Source: Phymatolithon calcareum (Eukaryota; Rhodophyta; Florideophyceae; Hapalidiales). Taken from it: a DNA stretch of 64,000 nucleotides. Below the pieces are notes generated by a model. The model was given only the letters and a program-made list of their open reading frames with translations, searched no databases and was not told the origin of the DNA. The DNA lies in NCBI GenBank assembly GCA_977006965.1, contig OZ345381.1, forward strand, positions 1,550,001 through 1,614,000, given 5' to 3'. Below, one piece after another: positions 50,253 to 61,321 of this stretch (positions are counted from its first letter, which is position 1; the number at the start of each line of letters is the position of its first letter). Both the position numbers and the translations under genes were made by a program.

Positions 50253-51406
50253 ATGGGCTTCGGCGTTCCATTCCTTCGCCGAAAGCGCCGGCGGCGTCCA
50301 ACTTTCGAGGTTGCCAAGGCAGCCATGGCCGATGACATCGCCAGTCGCCAGAAGCAGGCAGCATCCTTCGTCGCCGGCGGTATCGCCGGCTCTTTCTCCG
50401 CCACCGTGACCTGTCCGATGGAGGTTGTGAAAACGCATCTCCAAGCTTCTCGCGGCGGGTCAGAGGTAGCACTGGCAAGTCGAGGGCCCATCGATATTGC
50501 CCGTAAGATCGCGCGCATTGAAGGTGTTCGCGGTTTTTTTCGCGGTCTCGTGCCGACACTGGTAGGCATTCTACCTGCGCGAGCAACATATTTCTGGGCG
50601 TACACCACGACCAAATCGGCACTCAGCGAGCGATACGGTGAGAGCTCCGCGGTGCACATGGCCGCAGCCGCTGCCGCAGGCGTCACTTCAAACACGCTGA
50701 CAAATCCCATCTGGTAAGTCCCCACATCGCCGCACATCGCACTCGTTATTTGTATCGGACTGAGTCTGACCCGACCCTCGACGTCCGTGCTGCGCTCTCC
50801 AGGTTGATGAAATCGCGCGTACAACTGCAGGCCGGTGCGAGTTCAAACAACCCCCGTCTCTACCGGGGGTACGGCGACGCAATAGTGCGTATTTTCCGCG
50901 AGGAGGGCATAGCCGGTTTTTTCAAGGGTCTCTCAGCGTCATATTGGGGAGTGACAGAGGGTGCCATTCACTTCGTAGTATACGAGCGTATCAAAGCGCG
51001 TATGGTCGCCGAGAATCGAGCGCGCATAGCCCGCGGCGAATTTCTGAAACGCCCCGGTCCACCTCCGAACCCGGAACATTTAAATTCCATGCAGTACATC
51101 AGTGCGGCCGCAATTTCGAAGCTAATTGCATCAGTATCGACATATCCGCACGAGGTAGTGCGTCTCCGTATGCGTGAGCAGCCACAGTTTATTGGTGCTC
51201 TGCCTAAATATCGCGGCATGATTCAATCACTTCGCCTTATTGCTCGCGAGGAGGGTCGTAAGGGGCTGTATGCCGGAATGGGCACCCATCTGGCCCGTGT
51301 GGTTCCCAATGCCGCGCTCATGTTTTACACTTTTGAGATTGTCGTCAAGTGGATTGAGAAGCGACAGGCGGCTGAAGCACTGAGAGCTAAAACTGTGAAG
51401 TCATGA
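50253..51406 (+). CDS. Mitochondrial carrier, pyrimidine-nucleotide type (Rim2/SLC25A33-36-like)
   Basis: Inner-membrane solute carrier of 354 residues in two exons, 50253-50713 and 50803-51406, with an 89-nt intron (GTAAGT...CTCCAG). The junction TG|G restores NPIWLMKSRVQLQ. Three carrier repeats show the PX[DE]XX[KR] signature or its variants: PMEVVKTHLQAS, PIWLMKSRVQLQ and PHEVVRLRMREQ. The tryptophan in repeat 2 (NPIW) and the YPHEVVR form in repeat 3 are typical of the pyrimidine-nucleotide and NAD/FAD carrier branch. Among these, Rim2/SLC25A33/36 fits best. The N-terminus is basic (FLRRKRRRRPTFEV); a second ATG lies at 50325. It converges on the PI4K gene, 496 bp away. Confidence 0.82.
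50714..50802 (+). other. Intron in the carrier gene
   Basis: An 89-nt GT-AG intron splitting the Trp codon of the NPIW motif (phase 2). Confidence 0.85.
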
Positions 51407-51902
51407 TTGTAGCAGAAAGAGTTCTCCAATTTTAACATAATCGGCAAGCCGGAAAGGCGATGTACTAAAATCAATGAAGTTTCGCGCTAGACTGGATAAT
51501 TTTCTTGGCTGAAGAAGGCTGGCTGATATGGCCCTGGGCGAGAAATGGCTGATACGCCACGAAGAGATAAGCTTTACGATAGTTTTACAGGGCGCGTGTA
51601 TTTACTCCCGTATCAGGTCAAAAGAGGCGGCTGTGCATATCCTTCCCTGCCTCGTTCACGGCATATATCTATCCCGTATCATTGCTACGACAATACTCAC
51701 TACGGCACTAACGTACATATCCCTTAAAGAAAAAAGGTCTCAACAATTGTACAAAACATCACGCCGCAAATTTCCATTTCACCCAGATTCACAGTGCCGG
51801 ATATCACAAACTTCGCAGCACTCCGATATGGTTTTCTGGATTCCGCTAAGCCGTAGCACCTTACTCCAGGAGTAAAACCAGTTATAACCTAGCCACCCAC
51901 GA
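51407..51902. other. Convergent intergenic region
   Basis: The 3' flanks of the carrier and PI4K genes. Short overlapping plus-strand ORFs (51528-51875) have no domain; nothing else is seen. Confidence 0.5.
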
Positions 51903-54074
51903 TCACATCGCCTTTTGCTGAGCATCCGTATCGTCATCTCCCCAGTACATCGCATCAAGGGGACCTACGGGAGACGACTTGCGGGGCGCAACAGGCGACT
52001 TGAACATAGCAGGCAACTGGCGACCCGCTGTAGTCGTTTCCAAAGATCCAACCTTGTCCACGCTGGGACGTCCACTTGGGCGCTCACTGGCATTACGACG
52101 ATGCATCGGACGACTCTGCTTCGGTTTCGGAATGGAATCCGTACTCTGCGGAACACCACTAGGATTCCGCGGTAGCGGAGGTAGCGAAATTAAGCTACTA
52201 CCCGAGTCAATGGAGAATCGAATCGGCTTCGAGGTGGGCGCAAATGAGCTAACAAGTTTCTCGATAGGATTTGCTCTATCCTTGTCAACCGGGGACGACA
52301 ACGGTGTCGGTCCAGTATGATCCTCAGTTTCCAGACGGGGAAACACATCGGCCATGGCATGCAAGGGGCGGAATCCGATACCAAAGTCCGGGATGGAGCG
52401 CGCACGACCGAGGGGCTTGGATGAGCTCATTACGCCGCCACCAGCCCCGGCCTTATTGTCCGCCACTCTACGAACAGTATCACTGATGAGCCTGGAGGCA
52501 TACTTCACGATATAATCGTCCATACACTGCTGGCTTTCAAGTCGCTTTCCCAACACGGACGGCATGTATCCCGCGGAGCGATAACTATTCGCATTTCCGC
52601 TGTCGGTAGACGTTTCAGCAGAAGACAACTCCTCAGAGAAGCGGTGTTCACGAGTGTCGGCAGCATCCTCGGCCTCAACGATAATACGTTCCAATTCAGA
52701 CTTGACATTAGGGAAATCCCTACGCGAGTAAATCAGCAACCCAATTTCATACAGCGTCAATCCGGCAGCCACTCCCTTCTGCAGCAGAGTAGTCGCAATC
52801 CTCAATGACCGAAGCGATCCCATGCGCAGTTTGCCATCCAGTTCTTCACTTAAACTCCTCGCCTCAGCAGCGGGGTCTAGGCGAGCAATGTAGGCCCTCA
52901 CTTCTGGACTGATATCCTCCTTGATTGGCGACCAGTCCATCCAAACCGGCCATGGCACGCTCTTGACAACGTCCGGAAGAATGTACCCATGATCGATGGG
53001 AACCAAATTGAAACGAGGCTTGGCCATACTGGACTTGACGACAAGAATGTTACCACCATGTCGATCATGATTCAGAGTCCGGATATCCAGGACGGCAATC
53101 TTATGAATCTGATCCTTGGAAAATACGCCCGGTCCATAGTCGTCAGCGTCCCCAACGTTCTCCACATAGACCTGGAACGCTCCCATCTTTGTGCGCATAG
53201 GATTATCATCTTCCTCGCCAGAACTGGATGATGTGTCATCACCAAACCCAGAACTCGGTGATCGAGCAAGGTCTTCGAACGTCGGCTTGTTCCTCTCCGG
53301 CAACTCGGAGGCAAAGTTACACATCGCCAAAGCGGTCTGTGGCACCCTGGCAAAGCGATCATGGTCAAGCAGATACGCGGCCACTTCCTTGTACGCACCT
53401 TCACCCGCCAGAAATCCAGGGTCATTCTTACGCGAGCGCGATCCATGGTCTAGATCTAGTCCTGCATATCCGGCGGGCGGGCTGGGACTGTAATCTGACG
53501 GAGATTCGGAATTGTGCGACGAAGAGTGACCGTGATGAGGACCGAGGGTGAAAAGGTCTCCCGAATTCCGACCGAATCCAAGCGAGACCTGCGGTGAACG
53601 CTCGAGATCACCGGCCTCTTCATCAACAGGTTTGAATACACAGAGGACTGAACTCTTACTTTCAATGCGACGAATAAAGTAAGTGCCACAGACACCTTCA
53701 CGAGGCGGACGTTCCGCCCTCGCGGTTCCCTTCTCAAAAGCGGACATTACTTCGTTGGAAGTAGAAGCTATTTCAGAAAAGTCCCACGGCTCCAACGGCG
53801 ACGTGCGATACGGAAGGGCGGGATCTGAGACATCACGATGTCCGGTTAGCCATTTGCGAGCGGAGCGAGACACAAGGCGGACTGAGGGGCGCGGAGGCCA
53901 CGAAGTGGCTATATCGTCTTGAGAAATAAGCGGAATCGGACGATGTTTAGCCGGGGAATTGCCGAAGGAGCGGTGGGTGGCAGGAAGACTCATGCCCCCG
54001 ATTTGCATCTGCAAGGCAGTAGAAGGGTTCTGACCCTCATGGCGGCGTCCGGGAATTGGAATAGACGCAGACAT
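51903..54074 (-). CDS. PI4K-gamma-type (type II phosphatidylinositol 4-kinase family) kinase
   Basis: A 723-residue protein with a PI3/PI4-kinase-like catalytic domain of the plant PI4K-gamma type, without the N-terminal ubiquitin-like domains of many plant members. The catalytic region starts near GVCGTYFIRR (127-136) with K147 in CVFKPVDEE. It is split by a Ser/Gly/His-rich insertion (about 163-215), continues through GEGAYKEVAAYLLDH, and has a second acidic insertion (about 268-296). The catalytic loop LDIRTLNHDRHGGNIL (about 329-344) and metal motif IDHGYILPD (about 360-368) are intact. The C-terminal 230 residues are Ser/Pro-rich. Plant relatives have been reported to act on protein rather than lipid, so the substrate is open. 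The position is probably cytosolic or membrane-associated. Confidence 0.8.
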   Translation of the reverse strand: MSASIPIPGRRHEGQNPSTALQMQIGGMSLPATHRSFGNSPAKHRPIPLISQDDIATSWPPRPSVRLVSRSARKWLTGHRDVSDPALPYRTSPLEPWDFSEIASTSNEVMSAFEKGTARAERPPREGVCGTYFIRRIESKSSVLCVFKPVDEEAGDLERSPQVSLGFGRNSGDLFTLGPHHGHSSSHNSESPSDYSPSPPAGYAGLDLDHGSRSRKNDPGFLAGEGAYKEVAAYLLDHDRFARVPQTALAMCNFASELPERNKPTFEDLARSPSSGFGDDTSSSSGEEDDNPMRTKMGAFQVYVENVGDADDYGPGVFSKDQIHKIAVLDIRTLNHDRHGGNILVVKSSMAKPRFNLVPIDHGYILPDVVKSVPWPVWMDWSPIKEDISPEVRAYIARLDPAAEARSLSEELDGKLRMGSLRSLRIATTLLQKGVAAGLTLYEIGLLIYSRRDFPNVKSELERIIVEAEDAADTREHRFSEELSSAETSTDSGNANSYRSAGYMPSVLGKRLESQQCMDDYIVKYASRLISDTVRRVADNKAGAGGGVMSSSKPLGRARSIPDFGIGFRPLHAMADVFPRLETEDHTGPTPLSSPVDKDRANPIEKLVSSFAPTSKPIRFSIDSGSSLISLPPLPRNPSGVPQSTDSIPKPKQSRPMHRRNASERPSGRPSVDKVGSLETTTAGRQLPAMFKSPVAPRKSSPVGPLDAMYWGDDDTDAQQKAM

Positions 54075-54921
54075 GACGACAATGTCGGTCGGTCTGCTTA
54101 GGCAAAGAAGTTAGATATGGGATATAATAACGACGAGAACGTCCACGAGGACGTTGGCAACAGCGGGGGCGAGTGTAGAAGCTTTGAAGGCAAAGGCCAC
54201 GCTTAGTGCCACGGATGGCAGTGTACGCGGTTGATGGGAATAAGTTACATCATCTTGAATCACAGAACCTTGAAATGCAATATAAGCGAGCTAAAAGGGT
54301 GCAAAAACTTGCACGAGACGAGATTCGAGTCGAGGTTGGGAAAATAACACGAGTCAGATCTTCGTCAAATCTCGTAGCAATCACAAGGTTAGCAAAGGGC
54401 ACGATTGCTCTCCACGCTCTTTGTGACTGTGGCAGGAATTTAAAGCAAAGTCGTAGACAGGGATCTTGCGGGTCGACACGTGAAAACGATTGTGTTAACA
54501 CCACACCATGCGCGGACAAATCGAAACGAAAGAACCGCGTTCGAAGCAAGTTTCAGGTCGGCCGGTGAGACAACAGTGACTAGGGATGGTTCGAGTGGAC
54601 GATTCTTGAAAAGTTGTGGGCGGAGTTGTGGGCGATCTGGTGGCGGAGATATGAAGATATGCCGATGACAGCAAACGATCGGAGGCTGCCACTATGAAAG
54701 CGGGAATTTGAAAACGAGCGAAGTCGGTTGCGTGTGAATGAGAAAGTGAAGATTCGCAATCGAAGACTAGTCCTATGAAAAACAATCGGATGCGATTGAC
54801 ACGAAATTGAAATCAGCTCAACAAGTTGCCAAAGGTCCTGGATGGCAATAAAACGAAGCGGTGTACAAGACGAAATAAGGATACGAGGAATGGATTATCC
54901 ACGCAGATGAATCTTCCGTTT

Positions 54922-54950
54922 GTCGGTGGGGTCGGGTCGGGTCGGTCGGT
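54922..54950. repeat. GGTCG/GGGTC simple repeat
   Basis: A short tandem run of GGTCG/GGGTC units, G-rich on the plus strand. Confidence 0.5.
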
Positions 54951-55509
54951 AAGTGGATATGGCAATAGGCAGAATGAGTGAGGAAGCAAAGGCGCGCGCG
55001 ACAACAGCGGTGAGCTGGCGATGCAGACTCAGGGCATGCGGCGACAAGAACCTGGAAGCGTCCAGAAACGTTGCATACGCAGTGGGGGAAGTGGAGGCCG
55101 ACAAGTTCGAACTAGAGCGCGGTCTGGCACAGTTCGGTTGAATACTTTCAACAGCGCAGCTTTGCAGCAGAGTGGCAAATACAGTGCACTTTCTGCAGCA
55201 TCGTTATTGGATATGAGATTGTACTGGGCCCCCTATGTCCCCGTGATGCAGAGCACTGGAAGGGCCACAGGACCATTCAGGCATCTTCACTCGGATCGGA
55301 CCAGCAGTGCTGCCCGATCGGATGCGCCCCGAAAGTTCGAGAACGGCAACACGAGTCCCGCTCCAACACGATATGATACTGCGTGTCCTATTTGGCTGCC
55401 GCGTGTCGTTAGTTGCATTCATTCAGCAGGGCAACCTCATACGCCAGTTTTGAGAGGGCCGCAATCTCGCGATCTGAAAGTGCCACAATAAACACTGATT
55501 TTGAAACAG

Positions 55510-55539
55510 CGATCGACCGGGGATCTCGTTGGTCGATCG
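55510..55539. repeat. Small hairpin CGATCGACC/GGTCGATCG
   Basis: Perfect 9-bp arms around a 12-nt loop. Confidence 0.4.
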
Positions 55540-56125
55540 GCCCACTGACCATACCCCGTTTGATTGATGTTTTTCTCCAATTCTTTGGCAAACTGTTCCA
55601 GACGGTTGGGACCAGCTTCGTGAGGATGGAATGGACCATTGTGGACCGCAAACTTTCAGTCTCATAAATTCATATGAATTTAAGTGACCCGACCTTTCTG
55701 GACGATAATGGTCCCAACAATCAAATTTTTTTGCTAAAACTAGGAGAAATTTCCAAAAATTTAATGGCCCGAAATCCGACGAAACGGTCTGGTTTGATGC
55801 TGGCGCCGTGAGGAATGCAAAGATTTTCATATGTTGAAAATTTCAAGTTCCTGCAACAAAGAGATGCACATGGCACAGGTGGCGTGATTGTCGTGCATCA
55901 TTCTGCTGGAATACGATCTCCGATCTCTGCAATTGCAGACAGCGCGGTTTGAAATGCGCATCATGATCGCTCTTCTTTGTTCTTCGTGAAGCGTTCCCTG
56001 CATCGTGTGAGCACGACGCAGTATTAGAGGTTTAATCACAGCCTACTGAATAGCAGGAAGGAGGCGGTCTGTAGATGCAAGCAACGACTACATTTCGAGT
56101 TATCGGCATGCTACAGTATTCCTCT

Positions 56126-56151
56126 ACTGCACTGCACTGCACTGCGCTGCA
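56126..56151. repeat. CTGCA microsatellite
   Basis: About five tandem pentamers of the ACTGC type, the last one altered to GCTGC. Confidence 0.5.
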
Positions 56152-57569
56152 ATATATTGCATTTTATGGTATTGTATTCTGCATCTTCCGCAATGTGAAA
56201 AGAGCACCTTTTCTATGATTTTGACTTTCTCCACTCTATCTTATCTAATGCAACTGTTGGATACAAAGAGGAAGAGTACCTTCCGGTGGCTGGATTGACG
56301 CACTGGAGCAAAGCTTTCTGCCCCATGCACTTCTTGCCCATGCTGAGGACGTGAGGATGAGTCGAGAAAATACGGATGTGCCGTATGTTCAAAAATCCGA
56401 CCATATGAAGTCAAACATCTGACGACATGGTCACCAACCTTATTTTCCAAGTGGACAACTGCCTCCAACCATAGAGCGCACGATGCCTGTGGCCTTCGTC
56501 TACTAGAAGGACGCAATAGGGCAAGCACATGAATTCGCCAGAATTTCTCTGCAGTACAGAAATTTCCGTGGGACTCGCTTCCTGATCTGAACACCACAAC
56601 CGCTTCACACCGCCGTACTGTACTTGTATGTCGTATACCTCCTCACGAATACTAGTTCAGTATACTGCAATGCACTGTCCTCACACCGTCAAATTGCCGG
56701 TCGGTTGCGTATATCGGCATTGGCATTCAAAGCTCCAGCCTGTGTAATGAATATACTTTTGGACCGTAACAGCCGAACAATCTCATGTAATCCGTAAAAC
56801 AGAAAGAGTCCCTGCACCGCTCGCCCAGCACCTCTCGCCTTCGCTCAGGCACGCTTCATAACGTGCGGGTCTATATTTCCCGCTCATCGGCCACATGCCC
56901 ATTCCCCGCTCGCTGACGAGCTGCACTTGACGGACCGTCTGTGCGTTGTGGCCCTGAACTTGGTGTCCATACAATTCTGTTGTTTGGGTAGAGTTACGTG
57001 ATTAAGGCCCAACTTAATTAGTTAACATGTGTCAGTCCTCACAATCCACTGCATATATCCTCCCATGCACAGTTGTACGGACTCTCACTTGTGGGTCTGT
57101 ATTGCTATTCTTGCCAACGGAACCACATAACGCACGACTGTTGCTTTTCAGAAAAGCTGCCATAACGCCACGTTGAAAACTGAATTTGGAGCAATACTGT
57201 ACTGTCTAGAAAAGGATATGCGGCTTTTCGCTTGTTGAGCCCATACCTGTTGGTGATTATAGAAGATCAGGAAACATCAAAGTGCCACCAAATCGGGGAG
57301 CACACACGGATTTCTTCTCCGTGCACACCAATGTGGATGTAAATGTCAGGACAATGGGGCTCACTAGAGTATATTTTCTCCCGTTTAGCTGGCACCCACG
57401 CACCGTTTTCTACTTTGTCCCCTGAGCTCTGCTCAAATTTCCATAAAAATTGCAGTCATGACTACGATCTTTAGTAGACATATTGTACTGTATTTCTTTT
57501 CACACGCCTATTTCGTAATGTACGTCCTCCACAAGCGTGGTTGGATCAGCCTCTTGAATGTACTCATTC

Positions 57570-59204
57570 CTATGCTACACCTTTTTCAGGCACTGTCGTC
57601 GCCATATATCGCTTCCGCACAACGGGCGACCACTTCGTCATGTATCCAATTCCCAACAAAGTTGCCCGCAAAACCATCATCACGTTGAGCCCGACCCACA
57701 CAGTCGGGAGCGGCAAACACAACCTGCGCACCATAAACAAAACCGACGAGGAGCACACAGCAGCAATAAAAATAGCGCTAGACAAAGATGTAAACTTGCG
57801 ACCAGCAGTGTACACACCGTCGAGAATGAACACCAATCCATTGATAGGCTGAATGGCCGCCATATACGGGAAGGTGGCCGACACCATAGCACTCACAGCC
57901 GGATCTGATGTGAACACCCCGGGAGCGTGGTTGATCGTAAGCATGAGAATGGCAACAAACCCGCAGCCCATCGTTACACCGAGCTGCAAAAGTCGGTTGG
58001 CGATACTCCGCGCACGTTTCATATCACCCTGTCCGAGCGTGAGGGCGACGAGCGATTGTGCGGCTACAGAAATGGCATCGAGTAGCCTTGCAAATAACGC
58101 GAAGATTTGACGCCCGATCTCGAAAGCGGCCACCTCAATGGTGCCGAGCCGCGCAGCCGTGGCCGTCGCGAATGAAATGGTTGAGAAAATTGAAAGCGTT
58201 CGTACGGACAAAACCGCGCCTATGCGCAATAACGGAAACACCTGTACAGGATTTGGTATTTTCCCAAGATCTGCCAAACGGAGCCTCTTCTTCCTGAGTA
58301 ACAATATAAAGAGCGACAACCCGGATACGATTTGACCACACGCGGTTGCAACTCCAGCGCCCATGATACCCATCTTGAAACCGAAGATAAGCGTAGGAAA
58401 AAGGATGAGATTGATCAAGTTAGCAGTAATTCCTACCTTGAAAGGCGTCCGTGTGTCCTGAAATCCACGAAATGCGCCGTTTGCCACCATAGCGGAGAGG
58501 AAAAACGGAGCTGCCACGATCCGAGCGCGCAGATAAGCAACAGCTTGTGGCGCAATGGCGGCGTTAGCTCCAAAGAATGACACAAGAGGAAGGGTGTAGA
58601 TGGACAGAAGTGTCATTGCGGATAGCCCGGATACACATGCAACCCACAACGCTTGGGATATCAGTCGTGAAGCTTCAGCATCGTCTCCGCGTCCGAATGA
58701 GCGTGCGATGGCAGGTGTTGTAGCCATGCCGAGAAAGTTAAAACACGTAAAGGACAAGTTGAACACATTGTTGCTCACACCAACGGCGCCCAGAGCTGCG
58801 GCACCCAGATAGCCAACGCACGCCATGTCTGCAAGCGCAATAAGCGGGTCCAGAGCTAGTGTACCGAGGGCGGGGAGTGCAATTGCAGCGATTTTCTTGT
58901 CCATTGGCTGAGGGGCGAATGTTCTTCGAAGGATGGATATCGGGTTCCGTTTGGAATGAGCTACAACCTTCACATGCTCGATAACATCCGCAACTTCATC
59001 GGCAGGGGGGACTAACTCCAACGGTTTCAACTCTGTACCCCCGCGGCTTCCGCCGCCAACAGCAGAGGATAGGATTGTATATCGCTTCGACGGTTTGCGT
59101 GGGAATCTGACTTCCTGTGGAGAGCATTTTGAAAGAGAACAGAACCTGTTTTTGCGAACGGCAAACGTCGACGCCGTGGCAAATGCAAACGTTGAGTGCG
59201 CCAT
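57570..59204 (-). CDS. MATE-family efflux transporter, probably plastid
   Basis: Multidrug and toxic compound extrusion-family antiporter of 544 residues. The start is the first true ATG (59204); twelve upstream open codons begin with TTG. The N-terminal 85 residues are Ser/Arg/Lys-rich and soluble (FAFATASTFAVRKNR), a likely plastid transit peptide. About twelve membrane segments follow from ALPALGTLALDPLIALADMA, which includes the DinF/EDS5-type PxxALADxxxVG start. GFQDTRTPFKVG lies in the middle and IEVAAFEIGRQIF opens the second half. This is the eukaryotic DinF/EDS5-like branch, whose plant members export small organic acids or hormones from plastids. The substrate is unknown. The final tail is basic. 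Confidence 0.82.
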   Translation of the reverse strand: MAHSTFAFATASTFAVRKNRFCSLSKCSPQEVRFPRKPSKRYTILSSAVGGGSRGGTELKPLELVPPADEVADVIEHVKVVAHSKRNPISILRRTFAPQPMDKKIAAIALPALGTLALDPLIALADMACVGYLGAAALGAVGVSNNVFNLSFTCFNFLGMATTPAIARSFGRGDDAEASRLISQALWVACVSGLSAMTLLSIYTLPLVSFFGANAAIAPQAVAYLRARIVAAPFFLSAMVANGAFRGFQDTRTPFKVGITANLINLILFPTLIFGFKMGIMGAGVATACGQIVSGLSLFILLLRKKRLRLADLGKIPNPVQVFPLLRIGAVLSVRTLSIFSTISFATATAARLGTIEVAAFEIGRQIFALFARLLDAISVAAQSLVALTLGQGDMKRARSIANRLLQLGVTMGCGFVAILMLTINHAPGVFTSDPAVSAMVSATFPYMAAIQPINGLVFILDGVYTAGRKFTSLSSAIFIAAVCSSSVLFMVRRLCLPLPTVWVGLNVMMVLRATLLGIGYMTKWSPVVRKRYMATTVPEKGVA

Positions 59205-60055
59205 TACGGAAATACACTGTTGAATGTCTTCCGCATGCAATCACCGAACCGGAAAGTTGCAGTTTCGGTTACAATTTCTTTTGCCTTCTTCGCTTTGGGA
59301 CCTCCTGTTTTCCTCAGCCAACGTCGAGAACATAAGGCTGGAGAACAACTGATGCACTGGAATCAGACTGATTCACCAAACAAACCCTTGGTGAGCGAAG
59401 CGAACTACTGTAGTAGCTTCGCCTGCGGCCGGATCGATTGCGAAATTTGAGCACTGGCGAGCGTCGGCTATCATAAGTTATTACGATTTTGAGCTCGCAG
59501 AAATGTTGGCCTCTGTGCGACACAAAGACGTGGTGGACAACGGCGCAGCGACCTTCCACATCTCCTCCTTTTAATTTATAAGAGGACGCCGTGCAATATG
59601 GAAAAGGAATCATAAACTAAGGTGGTCCTCCCCTGCAGTCCGCTCTCCTGGTTGTCGTCCACAGATTAGCCACTTCTTCGTCTTAACAACTTCAAGAGGG
59701 TGGCAAAATACAGAAACCGCTTTGCAGATCTCATGTGAATGCAACGCTCAGCTACCAAATGATCCTGTGGAAAGCGCGAGCAGAGGACGAGGAGGTTAGA
59801 ACATCTGAGAGAATAGAATGAAATCGATCTCGAAAACTAATACTTTCTCAGACAAATATAAATCCATTCATTTCACAACCCGGCTTCGTGGCCAAGTTCG
59901 ATATTAACGAGATTCCATTGTGATTTTGTCTCATCCTTGAATGATATTAAGAAGCAAGGAAAGACTTACCGGAACATAATGTCCGCGTTGTAGCGATTCT
60001 CACTCGCGAGTACTGCGTACAGTAAAATGTGCACACACATTTCCTCAGAATCAGT
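59205..60055. other. Intergenic region, no gene seen
   Basis: The upstream region of the MATE gene and 3' flank of the SPP-like gene. One TACTGTA lies at 59406 and one TACAGTA at 60018, close to the end of the SPP-like gene. The short ORFs lack domains. Confidence 0.5.
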
Positions 60056-60916
60056 TCAAAATACTGCAAAATAAATGATTCCGTCCAGCAACCCTGCAGT
60101 CCCGACCTTGCTAGATAGAAAGACTCGCCGCGAAGCAACTTCTTCCTTCAACTCTTCCTGAAAAGAAACATGAGAAATACCCCAGTTCTGGTCGCCTTCC
60201 ACCAATGATTTGACGAAGGGTCCAGAACCATAAACGTAGGTGGAGTCATGATCGATACGCAACATTTTCTGACAGAATTCGATAGACTCGCGTGTAGACC
60301 CTGCTGCCGGAATTACCGTGACATATGGCGAACCGGCCGTCGCTCGCACTCGGCAACTTAATCCCATTTCGGACAGTTTATCTTGTACAGCTTTCAATAA
60401 TAATGTCCTGTCCATGTCACAAGCTTGAATCTCGTAATGGATTTCAAACTCTTGGTCATAGTCTGCACCTCGGTCTTGAAGTTCCTTCTCGAAGAACGTA
60501 GAAATCGTCCACTTGATTGGTTTTGGATCCCATCCGGCGCGAATTGTTTGCTCCCAGTACGGGTCAGGGACGCGGCAATACTGCTGATAAATTTCGGATC
60601 CATTCACGGCGATCAATGCGTCGGGTGGCACAAACTTATTATTACTGACTTGACTCATTGCTTGGTCGTAGCCCAGCGGACTGGTGTATACAATGTACGT
60701 CGTTGCCGACTGCTTGTGATCCACATCGACTCGTTCACGAAACTCCTTATTAATGGAGGCATGGCTTTTCTTCTCGAGCTCATCCAATTCCACAACCAGA
60801 AGGCGCGACGCGCGGGCGACAACGGTGGATATCTTTGGCCGGTGCACCGGACATGGTGACTGCCAACGCTTGTTAAGTCGAAATCCTTGCGCAGGAAGCA
60901 CAAATGTGAGATTCAT
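60056..60916 (-). CDS. Sucrose-phosphate-phosphatase-like protein with altered catalytic motifs
   Basis: A 286-residue protein with the HAD fold and cap of sucrose-6-phosphate phosphatases. The order of segments fits the family: LLVVELDELE (39-48), IVYTSPLGYDQAM, PPDALIAVNGSEIY, WEQTIRAGWD, EIHYEIQACD, VRATAGSPYVTVIPAAGSTR, TYVYGSGPFVKSLVEG and a final LLDGIIYFAVF. The catalytic motif DxDGT is E43-L-D45-E, so the nucleophile Asp is replaced by Glu. The acidic GDSGND motif is reduced to GSGP, so metal binding should fail. It is probably a non-enzymatic relative that binds a sugar phosphate or partner. The ATG at 60916 is chosen as the first true start. A TATAAAA only 7 bp above it cannot be its TATA box, so the 5' end is uncertain. 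Confidence 0.65.
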   Translation of the reverse strand: MNLTFVLPAQGFRLNKRWQSPCPVHRPKISTVVARASRLLVVELDELEKKSHASINKEFRERVDVDHKQSATTYIVYTSPLGYDQAMSQVSNNKFVPPDALIAVNGSEIYQQYCRVPDPYWEQTIRAGWDPKPIKWTISTFFEKELQDRGADYDQEFEIHYEIQACDMDRTLLLKAVQDKLSEMGLSCRVRATAGSPYVTVIPAAGSTRESIEFCQKMLRIDHDSTYVYGSGPFVKSLVEGDQNWGISHVSFQEELKEEVASRRVFLSSKVGTAGLLDGIIYFAVF

Positions 60917-61321
60917 TGGAACTTTTATACAGCAAATGCGGCACCCAGCGACGGCGAGATGAGTCTGAGATGTAAGCAACGGTCCTTATCATACATAGCC
61001 AAATTTGCTTTACTCTGAAACGTTGCATGCAGAAAAACATTTCCTGCCATGAAATGTGTAGATGAAAATTTACCCAAAAAGAGGACAAGTTGGGGATTGG
61101 TCTAAGTTTCGTAAATTTGGTCGTAATTCGCCCTCTTTCCATTTGAAACTTTCTGTTGGTCCGGCATGCCCAATTTGTCAACGCTGCCCTTCACAATCAA
61201 GCCAAGAAGCCAGATGTCTCCATGCGAAGCAACAGCTGCTCAGTAGAAGGTGTACCCCCTTCTTGACCCGCACCACCGTCTTCCGGTCGCGCCTGCCCAT
61301 CGCAGGCCTATTGCAAACGCT
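60917..61321. other. Divergent promoter region
   Basis: About 400 bp between the SPP-like gene (minus) and the HAPSTR1-like gene (plus). Minus-strand TATAAAA at 60923-60929 lies just above the SPP-like ATG. No gene is seen. Confidence 0.4.

Larger units (their letters stand above)
54075..57569. other. 3.5-kb gap without recognised gene
   Basis: Upstream of the PI4K gene and downstream of the MATE gene. The ORFs at 54206-54568 (plus) and 54250-54549 (minus) mirror each other and have no domain. A GGGTC-type simple repeat (54922-54950), a small hairpin (55510-55539), a CTGCA repeat (56126-56151) and heptamers at 56112, 56616, 57195 and 57486 are present. Confidence 0.5.

Noticed and set aside
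54206-54568. 120-codon plus-strand frame upstream of the PI4K gene
   Set aside because: An equally long frame lies opposite; no domain, and the position is in a promoter region.
60923-60929. TATAAAA on the minus strand near the SPP-like gene
   Set aside because: Only 7 bp above the chosen ATG, too close to direct transcription of that start.
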